The notes below the pieces were generated by a model. That model was not told the origin of the DNA, searched no databases, and saw nothing but the letters and a program-made list of their open reading frames with translations. DNA of 36,588 bases from an uncultured Phycisphaerae bacterium (lineage in GTDB: Bacteria; Planctomycetota; Phycisphaerae; UBA1845; PWPN01), in assembly GCA_938005315.1 (NCBI GenBank), contig CALLOB010000027.1, positions 1 to 36,588 on the forward strand, written 5' to 3'. Position 1 is the stretch's first letter. Each line of letters opens with the position of its first letter. Positions 22,348 through 29,505 of this stretch are shown here, in pieces. A program made the position numbers and the translations under genes.

Positions 22348-24333
22348 ATGGCCCATACCCACATCCGCGATTCCATCGAGGCCCAGACCGGACGATCGAC
22401 CCTGCTGCTGATCGGCACGCTGATGGGCGGGCTGCTGGTGGTCAACGCCTTCATCGCCCAGTACGTGTTCGACTCGCCGCAGCACAGCGACATCTTCGCC
22501 CTGATCGGGGCGGTGATGCTCGGGACGCCGCTGTTCGTCCACGCGATCAAACACCTGATCTCCGGCCACATGCACATGGACGAGCTGGTGGCCATGGCCA
22601 TCCTGGCGGCCATCGCGATCGGGGACTACAAGGAGGCCGGGGTCATCGCCTTCTTCATGACCATTTCGACGCTGATCGAGACCCGCACCGCTCTGGGGGC
22701 CCGGGCGTCGATCGAGTCGCTGATCCGCCTGACGCCCACGCGGGCCCACCGGATCGAACCGGACGGGCGCGAGGTGGAGGTCGATGCCGCGGACCTCAGG
22801 CCCGGCGACATCATCCGGGTCCGCCCCGGCGACAACATCGCCGCCGACGGCGTGGTGCTCAGCGGCGAATCCACGGTCAACCAGGCGAACATCACCGGCG
22901 AATCGATCCCGGCCGACAAGGCGGCCAACGACGAGGTCTTCAACGGCACCGTCAACCTCACCGGGGTGCTGACCATCCGCGTGACCCGCTCCGGGGCCGA
23001 CACCACGCTGGGGCGCGTCCGCGACCTGATCCTCGACGCCGAGCGCACCCGTATCCCGCTGATGCGGCTGATCGACCAGTACTCCGCGTGGTACACGCCG
23101 ACCATTTTGATGCTGGCCGGGATCGTGCTGTTCTTCAAGGCCGACAGCGACGGCATGGAACGGGCGATCACTATGCTGGTGGTCGCCTGCCCGTGCGCCC
23201 TGGTGCTGGCCACGCCGACGGCCATGGTCGCGGCCCTGTCCTGCGCCGCCCGGCTGGGCATTCTGGTCAAGAACGTGGTCACTCTGGAGGCCGCCCGCAA
23301 CATCAGCGCGGTGATGTTCGACAAGACCGGCACCCTGACTACCGGCGAGTTGAGCGTCACCCAGATGAAGCCCGCCCCAGGCGTCAACGGCTCGGACCTG
23401 CTGCAGGCCGCGGCCTCCGCGGACCAGATGTCCCGGCATCCGACCGCCAAGGCCCTGGCCGCGGTCGCCCGGCGGGCCCGGCTGACACTCCAGCAGCCCG
23501 AGAAGTTCGAGGAGGTCTCGGGCAAGGGCGTGGCCGCGGTCGTCGGGGGGCACGAGGTCCTGGTCGGCCGGGCGACCTGGCTGGCCGACCGGGGCGTGAA
23601 CCTGGACCTGCTCCAGGATCCCGAGTTCGGCGAGCCCGAGGGTCTCAGCGTGCTGCACGTCGCCCGCGACGGCCGGCTGATCGGCTGGATCGGGCTGGAG
23701 GACCGGACCCGCGAGGAGGCCCGCGGGGCGATCGAAGAGCTGCAGGCCTTGGGCGTACGCGCGCTGACCATGGTGACCGGCGACAAGTGGTCCGTCGCCC
23801 GCCGCGTCGCTGCGGAGATGGGGTGCAGCGAGGTGTACGCCGAGGTGCTGCCGGCGCAGAAGCTGGATATCGTCGATCAGCTCCGGCGCCGGGGGCACAC
23901 GGTGGCGGTCATCGGCGACGGCGTGAACGACGCTCCAGCCCTGGCCGCCGGCGACCTGGGCATCGCCATGGGCGCCGCCGGCAGCGACGTGGCCATCCAT
24001 TCGGCCAGCATCGCGCTGATGAACAACGACCTGCGGCGGATCCCGTTCCTGATCCGGCTGTCGCGGGCGACCACCAGCGTGATCTGGCAGAACCTGCTGT
24101 TCGGCGTGGCCTTCATCGTGCTGCTGCTGGCCCTGGGCGCGATGGGCAAGATCAATCCCATGCTCGCCGCTTTTCTGCACACCGTGGCCGGCGGCTTCGT
24201 GATCTTCAACTCCGCGCGGCTGGTCCGCTTCGGCGAGCACCTGGATCTGACCCCGCACCATCCCCGCCGGCCAGTCGACTCGACAGGGGCGGTGCATCCG
24301 GCCCCGCCGGCGGCCATGCCGGCCACGGCCTGA
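22348..24333 (+). CDS. P1B-type heavy-metal-translocating ATPase, no N-terminal HMA domain
   Basis: Inner-membrane metal pump, 661 residues. Diagnostic motifs: TGES in the actuator domain (NQANITGESIPADKA), CPC in the membrane site (C281-P282-C283, VVACPCALVLATPTAM), phosphorylation motif DKTGTLT (D325), HP of the P1B nucleotide domain (H364, SRHPTAKAL) and GDGVNDAPAL (about 523-532). There is no heavy-metal-associated domain; the protein opens with two helix pairs. The last helix reads LHTVAGGFVIFNSARL. It lacks the Zn-type DxG and the Cu-type pattern, and is closer to the LHN-x-NSxRL tail seen in CtpC-like pumps. Metal specificity therefore stays open. The C-terminus is a short Pro/Ala tail. 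It is probably monocistronic. Confidence 0.9.
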   Translation: MAHTHIRDSIEAQTGRSTLLLIGTLMGGLLVVNAFIAQYVFDSPQHSDIFALIGAVMLGTPLFVHAIKHLISGHMHMDELVAMAILAAIAIGDYKEAGVIAFFMTISTLIETRTALGARASIESLIRLTPTRAHRIEPDGREVEVDAADLRPGDIIRVRPGDNIAADGVVLSGESTVNQANITGESIPADKAANDEVFNGTVNLTGVLTIRVTRSGADTTLGRVRDLILDAERTRIPLMRLIDQYSAWYTPTILMLAGIVLFFKADSDGMERAITMLVVACPCALVLATPTAMVAALSCAARLGILVKNVVTLEAARNISAVMFDKTGTLTTGELSVTQMKPAPGVNGSDLLQAAASADQMSRHPTAKALAAVARRARLTLQQPEKFEEVSGKGVAAVVGGHEVLVGRATWLADRGVNLDLLQDPEFGEPEGLSVLHVARDGRLIGWIGLEDRTREEARGAIEELQALGVRALTMVTGDKWSVARRVAAEMGCSEVYAEVLPAQKLDIVDQLRRRGHTVAVIGDGVNDAPALAAGDLGIAMGAAGSDVAIHSASIALMNNDLRRIPFLIRLSRATTSVIWQNLLFGVAFIVLLLALGAMGKINPMLAAFLHTVAGGFVIFNSARLVRFGEHLDLTPHHPRRPVDSTGAVHPAPPAAMPATA

Positions 24334-24415
24334 CCGCCGGGTTTCTCGGACCCGACCCGAGCACTGCCGTCGCCGGACCCGCGCAGACGGGCCCGAGACC
24401 GGCCCTTTCGCCGCT

Positions 24416-24423
24416 TCCGATAA
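24416..24423 (+). promoter_or_regulatory. Possible FliA (sigma-28) -10 element upstream of motA
   Basis: TCCGATAA differs by one base from the flagellar sigma-28 -10 consensus GCCGATAA and lies 188 bp before motA. No TAAA -35 is found 15 bp upstream (GACC instead), so support is weak. Nothing else was found in 24334-24611. Confidence 0.2.
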
Positions 24424-24611
24424 GAACGGCCGTTCGCGCCCGTCCCGGCTCCCTGTGCCACGCGCCCCGACGAGGGGGAACAATGCCGCCTGACCGATGA
24501 TGAAGGGTCGCCGCGGGAAGGACGATATCGAGCAGGGAAACCGGTGCATCCGCATCCGGAGGCGGCTGCGCCAGGCGTCCGCACGGCACGGGCTGTTACG
24601 GGGTCCGGCAG

Positions 24612-25400
24612 ATGGACATTGCAAGCGTCGTCGGCCTGATGGCCGCCATCGGCATGGTTGTCTGGTCGCTCTGGGCGGGCACCGGCGGCGCGATGGGTGT
24701 CTACTGGGACACCCCCTCGGCCATCCTGGTGCTCGGCGGCACGCTGTTCACCATCCTGAACACCCAGTCGCTGGACCGCTTTCTCGGCGTCTTCAAGGTC
24801 GTCAAGCTCCACTTCTTCAGTAAGAGCCAGACTGTCGCCCAGACCATCGAGCTGATCGTCAAGCTGGGCGAACTGGCCCGCCGCGAGGGCGTGCTTTCGC
24901 TGGAGAACCACCTCAAAGAGGTCCAGGACGAATACCTCGCCAACGGCATCCGCCTGGTCATCGACGGCACCGCCGCCAGCGAAATCGAGGCCATCCTGAC
25001 CGGCGAGATGGAGGCCCTGGACCAGCGGCACAATCAGGGCAAGAACATCATCGACCTGACCGCCAAGTATGCCCCGGCGTTCGGCATGATCGGTACCCTG
25101 ATGGGACTGGTCGCGATGCTGTCGAACATGGACGATCCCAAGAAGATCGGTCCGGGCATGGCCGTAGCCATCCTCACCACCTTCTACGGAGCCATTATCG
25201 CCAACGTCTTCTGCCTGCCGCTGGTGGACAAGCTCAGCTACCGCCACGAGGAGGAGATGCTGCTCAAGACGGTCATGCTCAAGGGCATCCTGTCCCTGCA
25301 GGCCGGCGACAACCCGCGCGTGACCCAGGCGAAACTCTCGGTCTACCTGCCGCCGCGGGCACGCGACAAGATCGAAGGCCCCAACACCCGCAAGGAGTGA
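24612..25400 (+). CDS. motA: Flagellar motor stator protein MotA
   Basis: MotA forms the proton- or sodium-conducting stator with MotB and drives flagellar rotation. The 262-residue protein shows the expected four membrane segments: residues 4-22 (VVGLMAAIGMVVWSL), 32-50 (PSAILVLGGTLFTIL), about 152-172 (YAPAFGMIGTLMGLVAML) and 183-205 (GMAVAILTTFYGAIIANVF). The cytoplasmic loop includes ALDQRHNQGKNIIDLTAKYAPAFGMIGTLMG and the conserved end VDKLSYRHEEEMLLKTVMLKGILSLQAGDNPR. ATG 24612 begins MDIASVVG as in the family. motB follows after 36 bp. No other flagellar structural gene is in the window. Confidence 0.93.
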   Translation: MDIASVVGLMAAIGMVVWSLWAGTGGAMGVYWDTPSAILVLGGTLFTILNTQSLDRFLGVFKVVKLHFFSKSQTVAQTIELIVKLGELARREGVLSLENHLKEVQDEYLANGIRLVIDGTAASEIEAILTGEMEALDQRHNQGKNIIDLTAKYAPAFGMIGTLMGLVAMLSNMDDPKKIGPGMAVAILTTFYGAIIANVFCLPLVDKLSYRHEEEMLLKTVMLKGILSLQAGDNPRVTQAKLSVYLPPRARDKIEGPNTRKE

Positions 25401-25436
25401 CCCGAAAACCGCGCCTGGCGAGGCGGTCGGTGAACC

Positions 25437-26207
25437 ATGGCTCTGAAGAAGAAACCACCTCCGGCCGGAGCACCCGCCTGGGTTCTGACCTACGGCGACA
25501 TGATGTCCCTGCTGCTGTGCTTCTTCATCCTCCTGGCGGCCTTCGCGGATTACGAGGCCGGCGGCGGCAGCGAGGCCATGGCCGTGGCGCTCAAGAGCAT
25601 TCAGGACGCCCTCGGCATCCGCCTGCCCAACGCCTCGCCCAACGCCACGGTGACCGAGTTCAACGCCGTCATCCAGAACATCCGCGACGCCATCCGGCAC
25701 CTGGAGCAGAAGAACCGCGGCGACAGCACCGACCGGGGCGTCTACGGGCGGAGCTTCCGCCTCCGCCGCATCCGCGACGGCATGGAGATCACTATCGGCG
25801 GTCCGGTGCTGTTCGAACCGTTCTCGGCCGAACTGAGCCCCGGCGGCGCCGAGGCCCTGGCCCACATCGGCGAGGCCCTGGCCGGACACCGCAACAAGAT
25901 CGAGATCCGCGGCCACGCCGCCGAAGGCCCGCGACCCAGGGACTGGACTCACGAAGACGCCATGCGGCTTTCGTTCGAGCGGGCTGCACGTGTGGCCGCG
26001 GAACTCGTCCGCCTGGGCGTGGATCCCCGGACGATCCGGCTGGCGGCCTGCGGGGCCAACGAGCCGATCCCCGAGGACAAGACCGATCCGACGCGCCGCG
26101 ACGACAACCGCCGCGTCGAGGTCTTCGTCCGCGAATCCGTCATCGACGATTACATGGGAGAGGTGCCGGCCAGCGCCGGCCCCGCCGCCACCGCGCCGGG
26201 AGGATGA
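25437..26207 (+). CDS. motB: Flagellar motor protein MotB
   Basis: MotB anchors the stator to peptidoglycan and carries the ion-binding Asp. A basic N-terminus (MALKKKPPPAG) leads into one membrane helix, APAWVLTYGDMMSLLLCFFILLAAF. D21 in YGDMMSLLLCFF is the conserved proton or ion carrier. The periplasmic part has a plug/linker region, then an OmpA-like domain: FEPFSAELSPGGAEALAHIGEAL, IEIRGHAAEGPRP, SFERAARVAAELVRLGVDPRTIRLAACGANEP and NRRVEVFV. 256 residues is normal. The repeated (K/R)-rich start and the order after motA leave little doubt. GAGGCGG upstream is a modest Shine-Dalgarno site. Confidence 0.93.
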   Translation: MALKKKPPPAGAPAWVLTYGDMMSLLLCFFILLAAFADYEAGGGSEAMAVALKSIQDALGIRLPNASPNATVTEFNAVIQNIRDAIRHLEQKNRGDSTDRGVYGRSFRLRRIRDGMEITIGGPVLFEPFSAELSPGGAEALAHIGEALAGHRNKIEIRGHAAEGPRPRDWTHEDAMRLSFERAARVAAELVRLGVDPRTIRLAACGANEPIPEDKTDPTRRDDNRRVEVFVRESVIDDYMGEVPASAGPAATAPGG

Positions 26208-26229
26208 GGGGCCTCACGGGCCGCGCGGA

Positions 26230-26424
26230 TCACCAAAATTCCAGCACCCCGGGTCCGAACCACTTGACCAGCAGGCTGTCGTAGACCAGGTCCAGGTTGG
26301 CCTCCGGGGCGTACAGGATCTCCATCTCCCGCGAAATGGTCCGCAGACAGGCGGTCTGCGGCAGCACCGCCACCAGGGCCGGAATCGCCAGCCGCCACGC
26401 CTTGTGAAGCCGCTCTCGTGTCAT
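26230..26424 (-). CDS. Small exported protein or lipoprotein, unknown function
   Basis: A 64-residue protein. The N-terminus MTRERLHKAWRLAIPALVAV is a basic stretch followed by a hydrophobic one. The next residues, LPQTAC, resemble a weak lipobox (Cys at residue 26; -3 is Gln rather than Leu). The mature part, about 38 residues, is acidic/aromatic (YAPEANLDLVYDSLLVKWFG). GGGAGGTG stands seven bases before the ATG, which is strong support for a real gene despite its size. It lies 35 bp downstream of the MazG-like gene on the same strand. I do not recognise a family. Confidence 0.55.
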   Translation of the reverse strand: MTRERLHKAWRLAIPALVAVLPQTACLRTISREMEILYAPEANLDLVYDSLLVKWFGPGVLEFW

Positions 26425-26459
26425 CTGCCTGCACCTCCCGCCGCCGGCCGGCCGCCGCC

Positions 26460-26768
26460 TCAGGGCTTGGCGCTACAGGTGCACACCATCAGTCCGCAGC
26501 CCGGGCACCCCGTTCCGTACTTGGCGTGCACGGCATCGCTCAAGTCGATGCCCTCGACATTGGCCAGCGTCGCCAGCCAGGCCAGCACGTCGGCGAATTC
26601 CGCGGCCTTGGCCGACCGATCCTGCCCCTCGGCAATCGCGGCCGCCAGCTCGCCGACCTCCTCCATCAGCCACATGAAGGTTCCCGCCGGACCGCGCTGG
26701 CGGTCCTTGTGCGAGTACATCCGCTCGATCAGCCCCTGGAAGTCCCGCAGGTCCAAGCCGCCTTGCAT
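26460..26768 (-). CDS. MazG-like nucleotide pyrophosphohydrolase
   Basis: A 102-residue all-alpha NTP pyrophosphohydrolase of the MazG/iMazG-like group, expected to hydrolyse (d)NTPs to NMP and pyrophosphate in house-cleaning. The metal-binding pattern EEVGELAAAI followed by EFADVLAWLATLAN gives the E-x3-E...E-x2-D arrangement of the family. The C-terminus adds a Cys-rich tail, YGTGCPGCGLMVCTC, which may bind zinc. The frame opens at 27002, but ATG 26768 (MQGGLDLRDFQGLIERMY) begins at the domain. Shine-Dalgarno support is weak. It is divergent from rnpA, with about 100 bp between starts. Confidence 0.75.
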   Translation of the reverse strand: MQGGLDLRDFQGLIERMYSHKDRQRGPAGTFMWLMEEVGELAAAIAEGQDRSAKAAEFADVLAWLATLANVEGIDLSDAVHAKYGTGCPGCGLMVCTCSAKP

Positions 26769-26834
26769 CGCCACCGCCCAAGACCCCCGGTCCGAGTTCC
26801 GGCGACCGACGGCGCGCCGGCCGGCGTCGCCCCG

Positions 26835-26863
26835 ACCACACGGGTGATGGCCTGAAGTATAAT
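26835..26863 (+). promoter_or_regulatory. Promoter with perfect -10 for rnpA
   Basis: A perfect TATAAT (26858-26863) lies only 7 bp before the rnpA ATG at 26871; ACCACA (26835-26840) is a 3/6 -35 at 17 bp. The predicted transcription start falls on or next to the start codon, so the mRNA may be leaderless. Confidence 0.5.
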
Positions 26864-26870
26864 GGACCCA

Positions 26871-27260
26871 ATGCCCGACACGCCAACCCGCTACACCCTG
26901 CCCCGTGAAGCGCGAATCCGCAAACGCGCCGACTTCGACCGCATCTTCAGACGTGGGCTCTCCTGCTCGGACCGGTGGCTGACGGTCTATGCCGACGGGC
27001 ACGAAGGCTCCCTGGCCCGCCTGGGCATCGCTGCCGGCCGGCGGCTGGGCAACGCCCCGCGCCGCAACCGCTGCAAACGCCTGGTCCGGGAAGCTTTCCG
27101 CCGGCTCCGGCCCGAACTGCCGCCGGGCACCGACTGGGTGGTCATGCCCAAAGCCTCCGGCTCTCGGACCGCGACCTTCAAGGACTACCTGGACTCCCTG
27201 AGCAGGCTCACCCGACAGCTGTCCCGGCGGCTCAGACCCGTCCCCCCCGCGAAAGATTGA
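26871..27260 (+). CDS. rnpA: Ribonuclease P protein component
   Basis: RnpA is the small basic protein subunit of RNase P, which matures the 5' ends of tRNAs. The 129-residue sequence has the family order: LPREARIRKRADFDRIFRRG at the start, AGRRLGNAPRRNRCKRLVREAFRR carrying the RNR motif, then the end of the fold at DWVVMPKASGSRTATFKDYLDSL. ATG 26871 gives MPDTPTRYTLPRE; an in-frame ATG at 26862 overlaps the -10 element. In most bacteria rnpA follows rpmH and precedes yidD/yidC. Here the upstream neighbour is a divergent MazG-like gene and 0.7 kb of non-coding DNA follows. Confidence 0.92.
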   Translation: MPDTPTRYTLPREARIRKRADFDRIFRRGLSCSDRWLTVYADGHEGSLARLGIAAGRRLGNAPRRNRCKRLVREAFRRLRPELPPGTDWVVMPKASGSRTATFKDYLDSLSRLTRQLSRRLRPVPPAKD

Positions 27261-27280
27261 ACACCCGCCACCAGGCCCGG

Positions 27281-27332
27281 AAAAGGTGTCAGGATGATTT
27301 TCTGTCGCCTCCGGAATTCATCCTGACACCTT
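27281..27332. repeat. 15-bp perfect inverted repeat, REP/MITE-like element
   Basis: AAGGTGTCAGGATGA (27283-27297) and its exact inverse TCATCCTGACACCTT (27318-27332) flank 20 bases. The arm AAAAGGTGTCAGGA resembles palindromes I recall near REP-associated tyrosine transposases (RAYT). No transposase is present here. It lies 22 bp after the rnpA stop. Confidence 0.65.
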
Positions 27333-27536
27333 ATTCGGATCGCCGTCGATGACGGACCGGCCCTGAAACCTGACCTCCTGGGCCGGGTCTTTGTCCAGCC
27401 GGGCTTGGGCTTCCACCGGCTGGTGATGACTCGTCCGGACCATCAACCCGTGGAAACGACCGTCGCGGTCCTGAACGGGAGCGACAGCACGATCGTCGTC
27501 CTGCCGAACCCCGCCCCGGCATCAACGCCGAGCTGA
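27327..27536 (+). pseudogene. Possible gene remnant
   Basis: An open stretch between stops reads LLGRVFVQPGLGFHRLVMTR, then DHQPVETTVAVLNGSDSTIV and a Pro/Ala-rich end. Codon use favours third-position G/C, and the text is protein-like, but there is no start codon with a ribosome site and I recognise no family. It may be a fragment or chance. Confidence 0.2.
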
Positions 27537-27616
27537 CCAGTCCGGCCGGACCGAAGCCCGCACTGCGGATCCACTTTTGATCCGGCCTCGTCGCCCCCTT
27601 GAGGCCCTGAGCACCG

Positions 27617-27657
27617 ACCCCTCGCGTTCGCAGGCTCGCGTGGCGGACGCGAGGGGT
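27617..27657. repeat. 11-bp perfect inverted repeat
   Basis: ACCCCTCGCGT (27617-27627) is mirrored by ACGCGAGGGGT (27647-27657) around 19 bases. It could form a stable hairpin on either strand. No T-run follows. It may be a second REP-like element in the 27261-27986 gap, or a structural RNA end. Confidence 0.5.
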
Positions 27658-27856
27658 TCGGGCCGTTTGAAGCCCATCGCCCGGCCCCGGGATTCTCGCC
27701 AGGATCTCCATCTGCCGTCCGCGCCTGCATCCGGACGCCCGGACACGGCGGCCCCGGGGGTCTCTTCAGTCCGGCGACGCGTGAAACGCCGCTGCGAAAA
27801 CACCCGGCGGCGATACGCCGTCGGACCTCCAGCGAACATAGCCGATCCTGCCCAGG

Positions 27857-27885
27857 TTGACGGCGAGCCGGAACGTCGGTAAGCT
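27857..27885 (+). promoter_or_regulatory. Candidate promoter for porin-phoU unit
   Basis: TTGACG (27857-27862) and TAAGCT (27880-27885) are exactly 17 bp apart, matching consensus at 5/6 and 3/6. They lie about 100 bp before the porin start, in DNA more AT-rich than its surroundings. Confidence 0.45.
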
Positions 27886-27904
27886 TTGCTAAGAAATCGT
27901 TAAG
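27879..27904 (+). promoter_or_regulatory. Three helically phased xTAAG repeats, possible operator
   Basis: GTAAG (27879-27883), CTAAG (27889-27893) and TTAAG (27900-27904) are direct repeats spaced 10 and 11 bp, one helical turn apart. They overlap and follow the candidate -10. Direct repeats with about 11-bp period are the layout of Pho boxes, although the sequence is not the enterobacterial consensus. Confidence 0.35.
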
Positions 27905-27986
27905 GAGGCTGGGGGAGGCATCTCATCGACCCCAACTCTCGTCTTCATCGAAATCAAGGTCGCTGCGGCGACAAGTGGAAGAAGCC

Positions 27987-29456
27987 ATGGAGCATAAGTT
28001 GTACTGCACTTTGTATCCGCCTTCAGTAACGTGGCACTGCGGCTTTATGGTGCTGCTTCTGCTGGCCGCGGGGCCGCAAATCGCCCGAGGCGAACCGGAG
28101 GGCCCCACGGTGACTACGGATCCGGCGGCCGAGCCGATCCCGATGCGTGCCCCGGCCGCAATCGATCCGCCCGACCCCGGGCCGACCACATCCGCGCCCG
28201 CACAGGCCGATGAAACCCGGTCCGCCGGGGGGCCTGCCGATGGCAGACCGACTTACGATCTGCTTCGAACCAAACAGCTGGCCGGCGATCCGTTCGGCGT
28301 CCGAACGGCTTTACGGGATCTGGGCGTGACCCTGGAGCCGACGCTGTGGGTCATCTATCAGCAGAATTACAAAGGCGGAGTCGAGACCCACAACGCCGAC
28401 GATGTCGCCGGCAAGTGGCACTATGAACTGACGTTCGACTTCCAGAAGATGGGCCTCATCCCCGGCGGTTCGTTCAGAACCCGTCTGATCCAGTCCTGGA
28501 ACGACGGCATTCAGGACGAGGTCGGCTCCCTGACTCAGCCCTATTACAGCGCTGGCTCCAGCGGCGACCATTACTTCGGGGACAATGCCTGCATTCTGGC
28601 CGACAAGTGGTGGTACCAGCAGGAATGGCTGGACGGCAAAGTCGAGCTTCGTCTGGGCAAGCAGCAGGCCTACAAGGACCTTTTCGACGCTAACGCCTTC
28701 GCCGGGGATTACGGACGGCAGTTCATGAACCGGGCGTTGTACTGGAACACCACCGTTCCGGGCGTCAAGGGCATCGGGGCCTATCTCCGGGTGCGGCCGG
28801 TCAAGTCCTTCTACGTGTCGGCCGGGGCGTTCGACCCCCAGCAGCGCACGACCCGCACCGGCTTCGACACCGCCTTCCACGGCCGGGCGTGGTTCACCGG
28901 CTACGCGGAAACGGGCGTGTCGCCGGAGTTTCAGACGGCCGGGGGGCGGTTGCCGGGGAACTATCGTTTCGGGCTCTGGTACGACCCGGTCGTGCGGACC
29001 GTGTACCGCGACACGCTCGGCGGCGCGCGTCGCGCCCCGCGCGAAGGCGGCGACGTCGGTTTCTACACCAGCATGGACCAGATGCTCTGGAAGGAGAATC
29101 CGGACCGCGACGACGACCAGGGCCTGGGGGTCTTTTTCCGCTACGGATGGGCTCCCGACGATGCCCGCCTGATCGGGCACTCCTGGTCGGTGGGTCTGCA
29201 GCACCGCGGGCTGATTCCGTCGCGTGACGCGGACGTGCTCGGATTCGGCTTCGCCCAGAGCATCCTCTCGCGGCGGTATCGCGGCGAAATCCAGCCCCTC
29301 GCCGACCGCGAGTCGATCTGGGAGCTGTACTACCGCATCCAGGTATTCCCGTGGATGGAGGTGACGCCGGACGTGCAGGTCATCGCCAACCCCGGAGGGT
29401 TGAAGTCGGCCCGCGACGCCATCGTCGGAGGCGTGCGGGTGCGGGTGACGCTCTGA
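27987..29456 (+). CDS. OprB-family outer-membrane porin
   Basis: An outer-membrane beta-barrel of the carbohydrate-selective porin OprB family, 489 residues. A signal-like hydrophobic stretch (FMVLLLLAAGPQIARG) is followed by a Pro-rich linker to about residue 85. The barrel starts at LGVTLEPTLWVIYQQNYKGG. Family segments include YELTFDFQKMGLIPGGSF, KVELRLGKQQAYKDLFDANAF, VRPVKSFYVSAGAFDPQ, and GLGVFFRYGWAPDDARLIGHSWSVGLQHRGLIPSRDADVLGFGF. The C-terminal strand GGVRVRVTL is suitable for BAM insertion. A GTG at 27975 is an alternative start four codons upstream. The signal peptide is unusual, with Cys and few basic residues. phoU lies 49 bp downstream, so phosphate or phosphorylated substrates are possible despite the family name. 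Confidence 0.85.
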   Translation: MEHKLYCTLYPPSVTWHCGFMVLLLLAAGPQIARGEPEGPTVTTDPAAEPIPMRAPAAIDPPDPGPTTSAPAQADETRSAGGPADGRPTYDLLRTKQLAGDPFGVRTALRDLGVTLEPTLWVIYQQNYKGGVETHNADDVAGKWHYELTFDFQKMGLIPGGSFRTRLIQSWNDGIQDEVGSLTQPYYSAGSSGDHYFGDNACILADKWWYQQEWLDGKVELRLGKQQAYKDLFDANAFAGDYGRQFMNRALYWNTTVPGVKGIGAYLRVRPVKSFYVSAGAFDPQQRTTRTGFDTAFHGRAWFTGYAETGVSPEFQTAGGRLPGNYRFGLWYDPVVRTVYRDTLGGARRAPREGGDVGFYTSMDQMLWKENPDRDDDQGLGVFFRYGWAPDDARLIGHSWSVGLQHRGLIPSRDADVLGFGFAQSILSRRYRGEIQPLADRESIWELYYRIQVFPWMEVTPDVQVIANPGGLKSARDAIVGGVRVRVTL

Positions 29457-29505
29457 CCACCCCGCGGCGGAGCCGGACCCGGCCGAAGCGGCAGGAGGCC
29501 GCGAC

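Noticed and set aside
24334..24611. Possible riboswitch upstream of motA (GGGAAACCGG segment)
   Set aside because: No GACGCAAAGCC or other GEMM consensus; pairing could not be built convincingly.
20752..24624. Minus-strand frame of 1290 codons across hflX and the ATPase
   Set aside because: Antisense of two well-identified genes; composition (His, Gln, Arg, Gly, Pro) is typical of antisense frames in GC-rich DNA.
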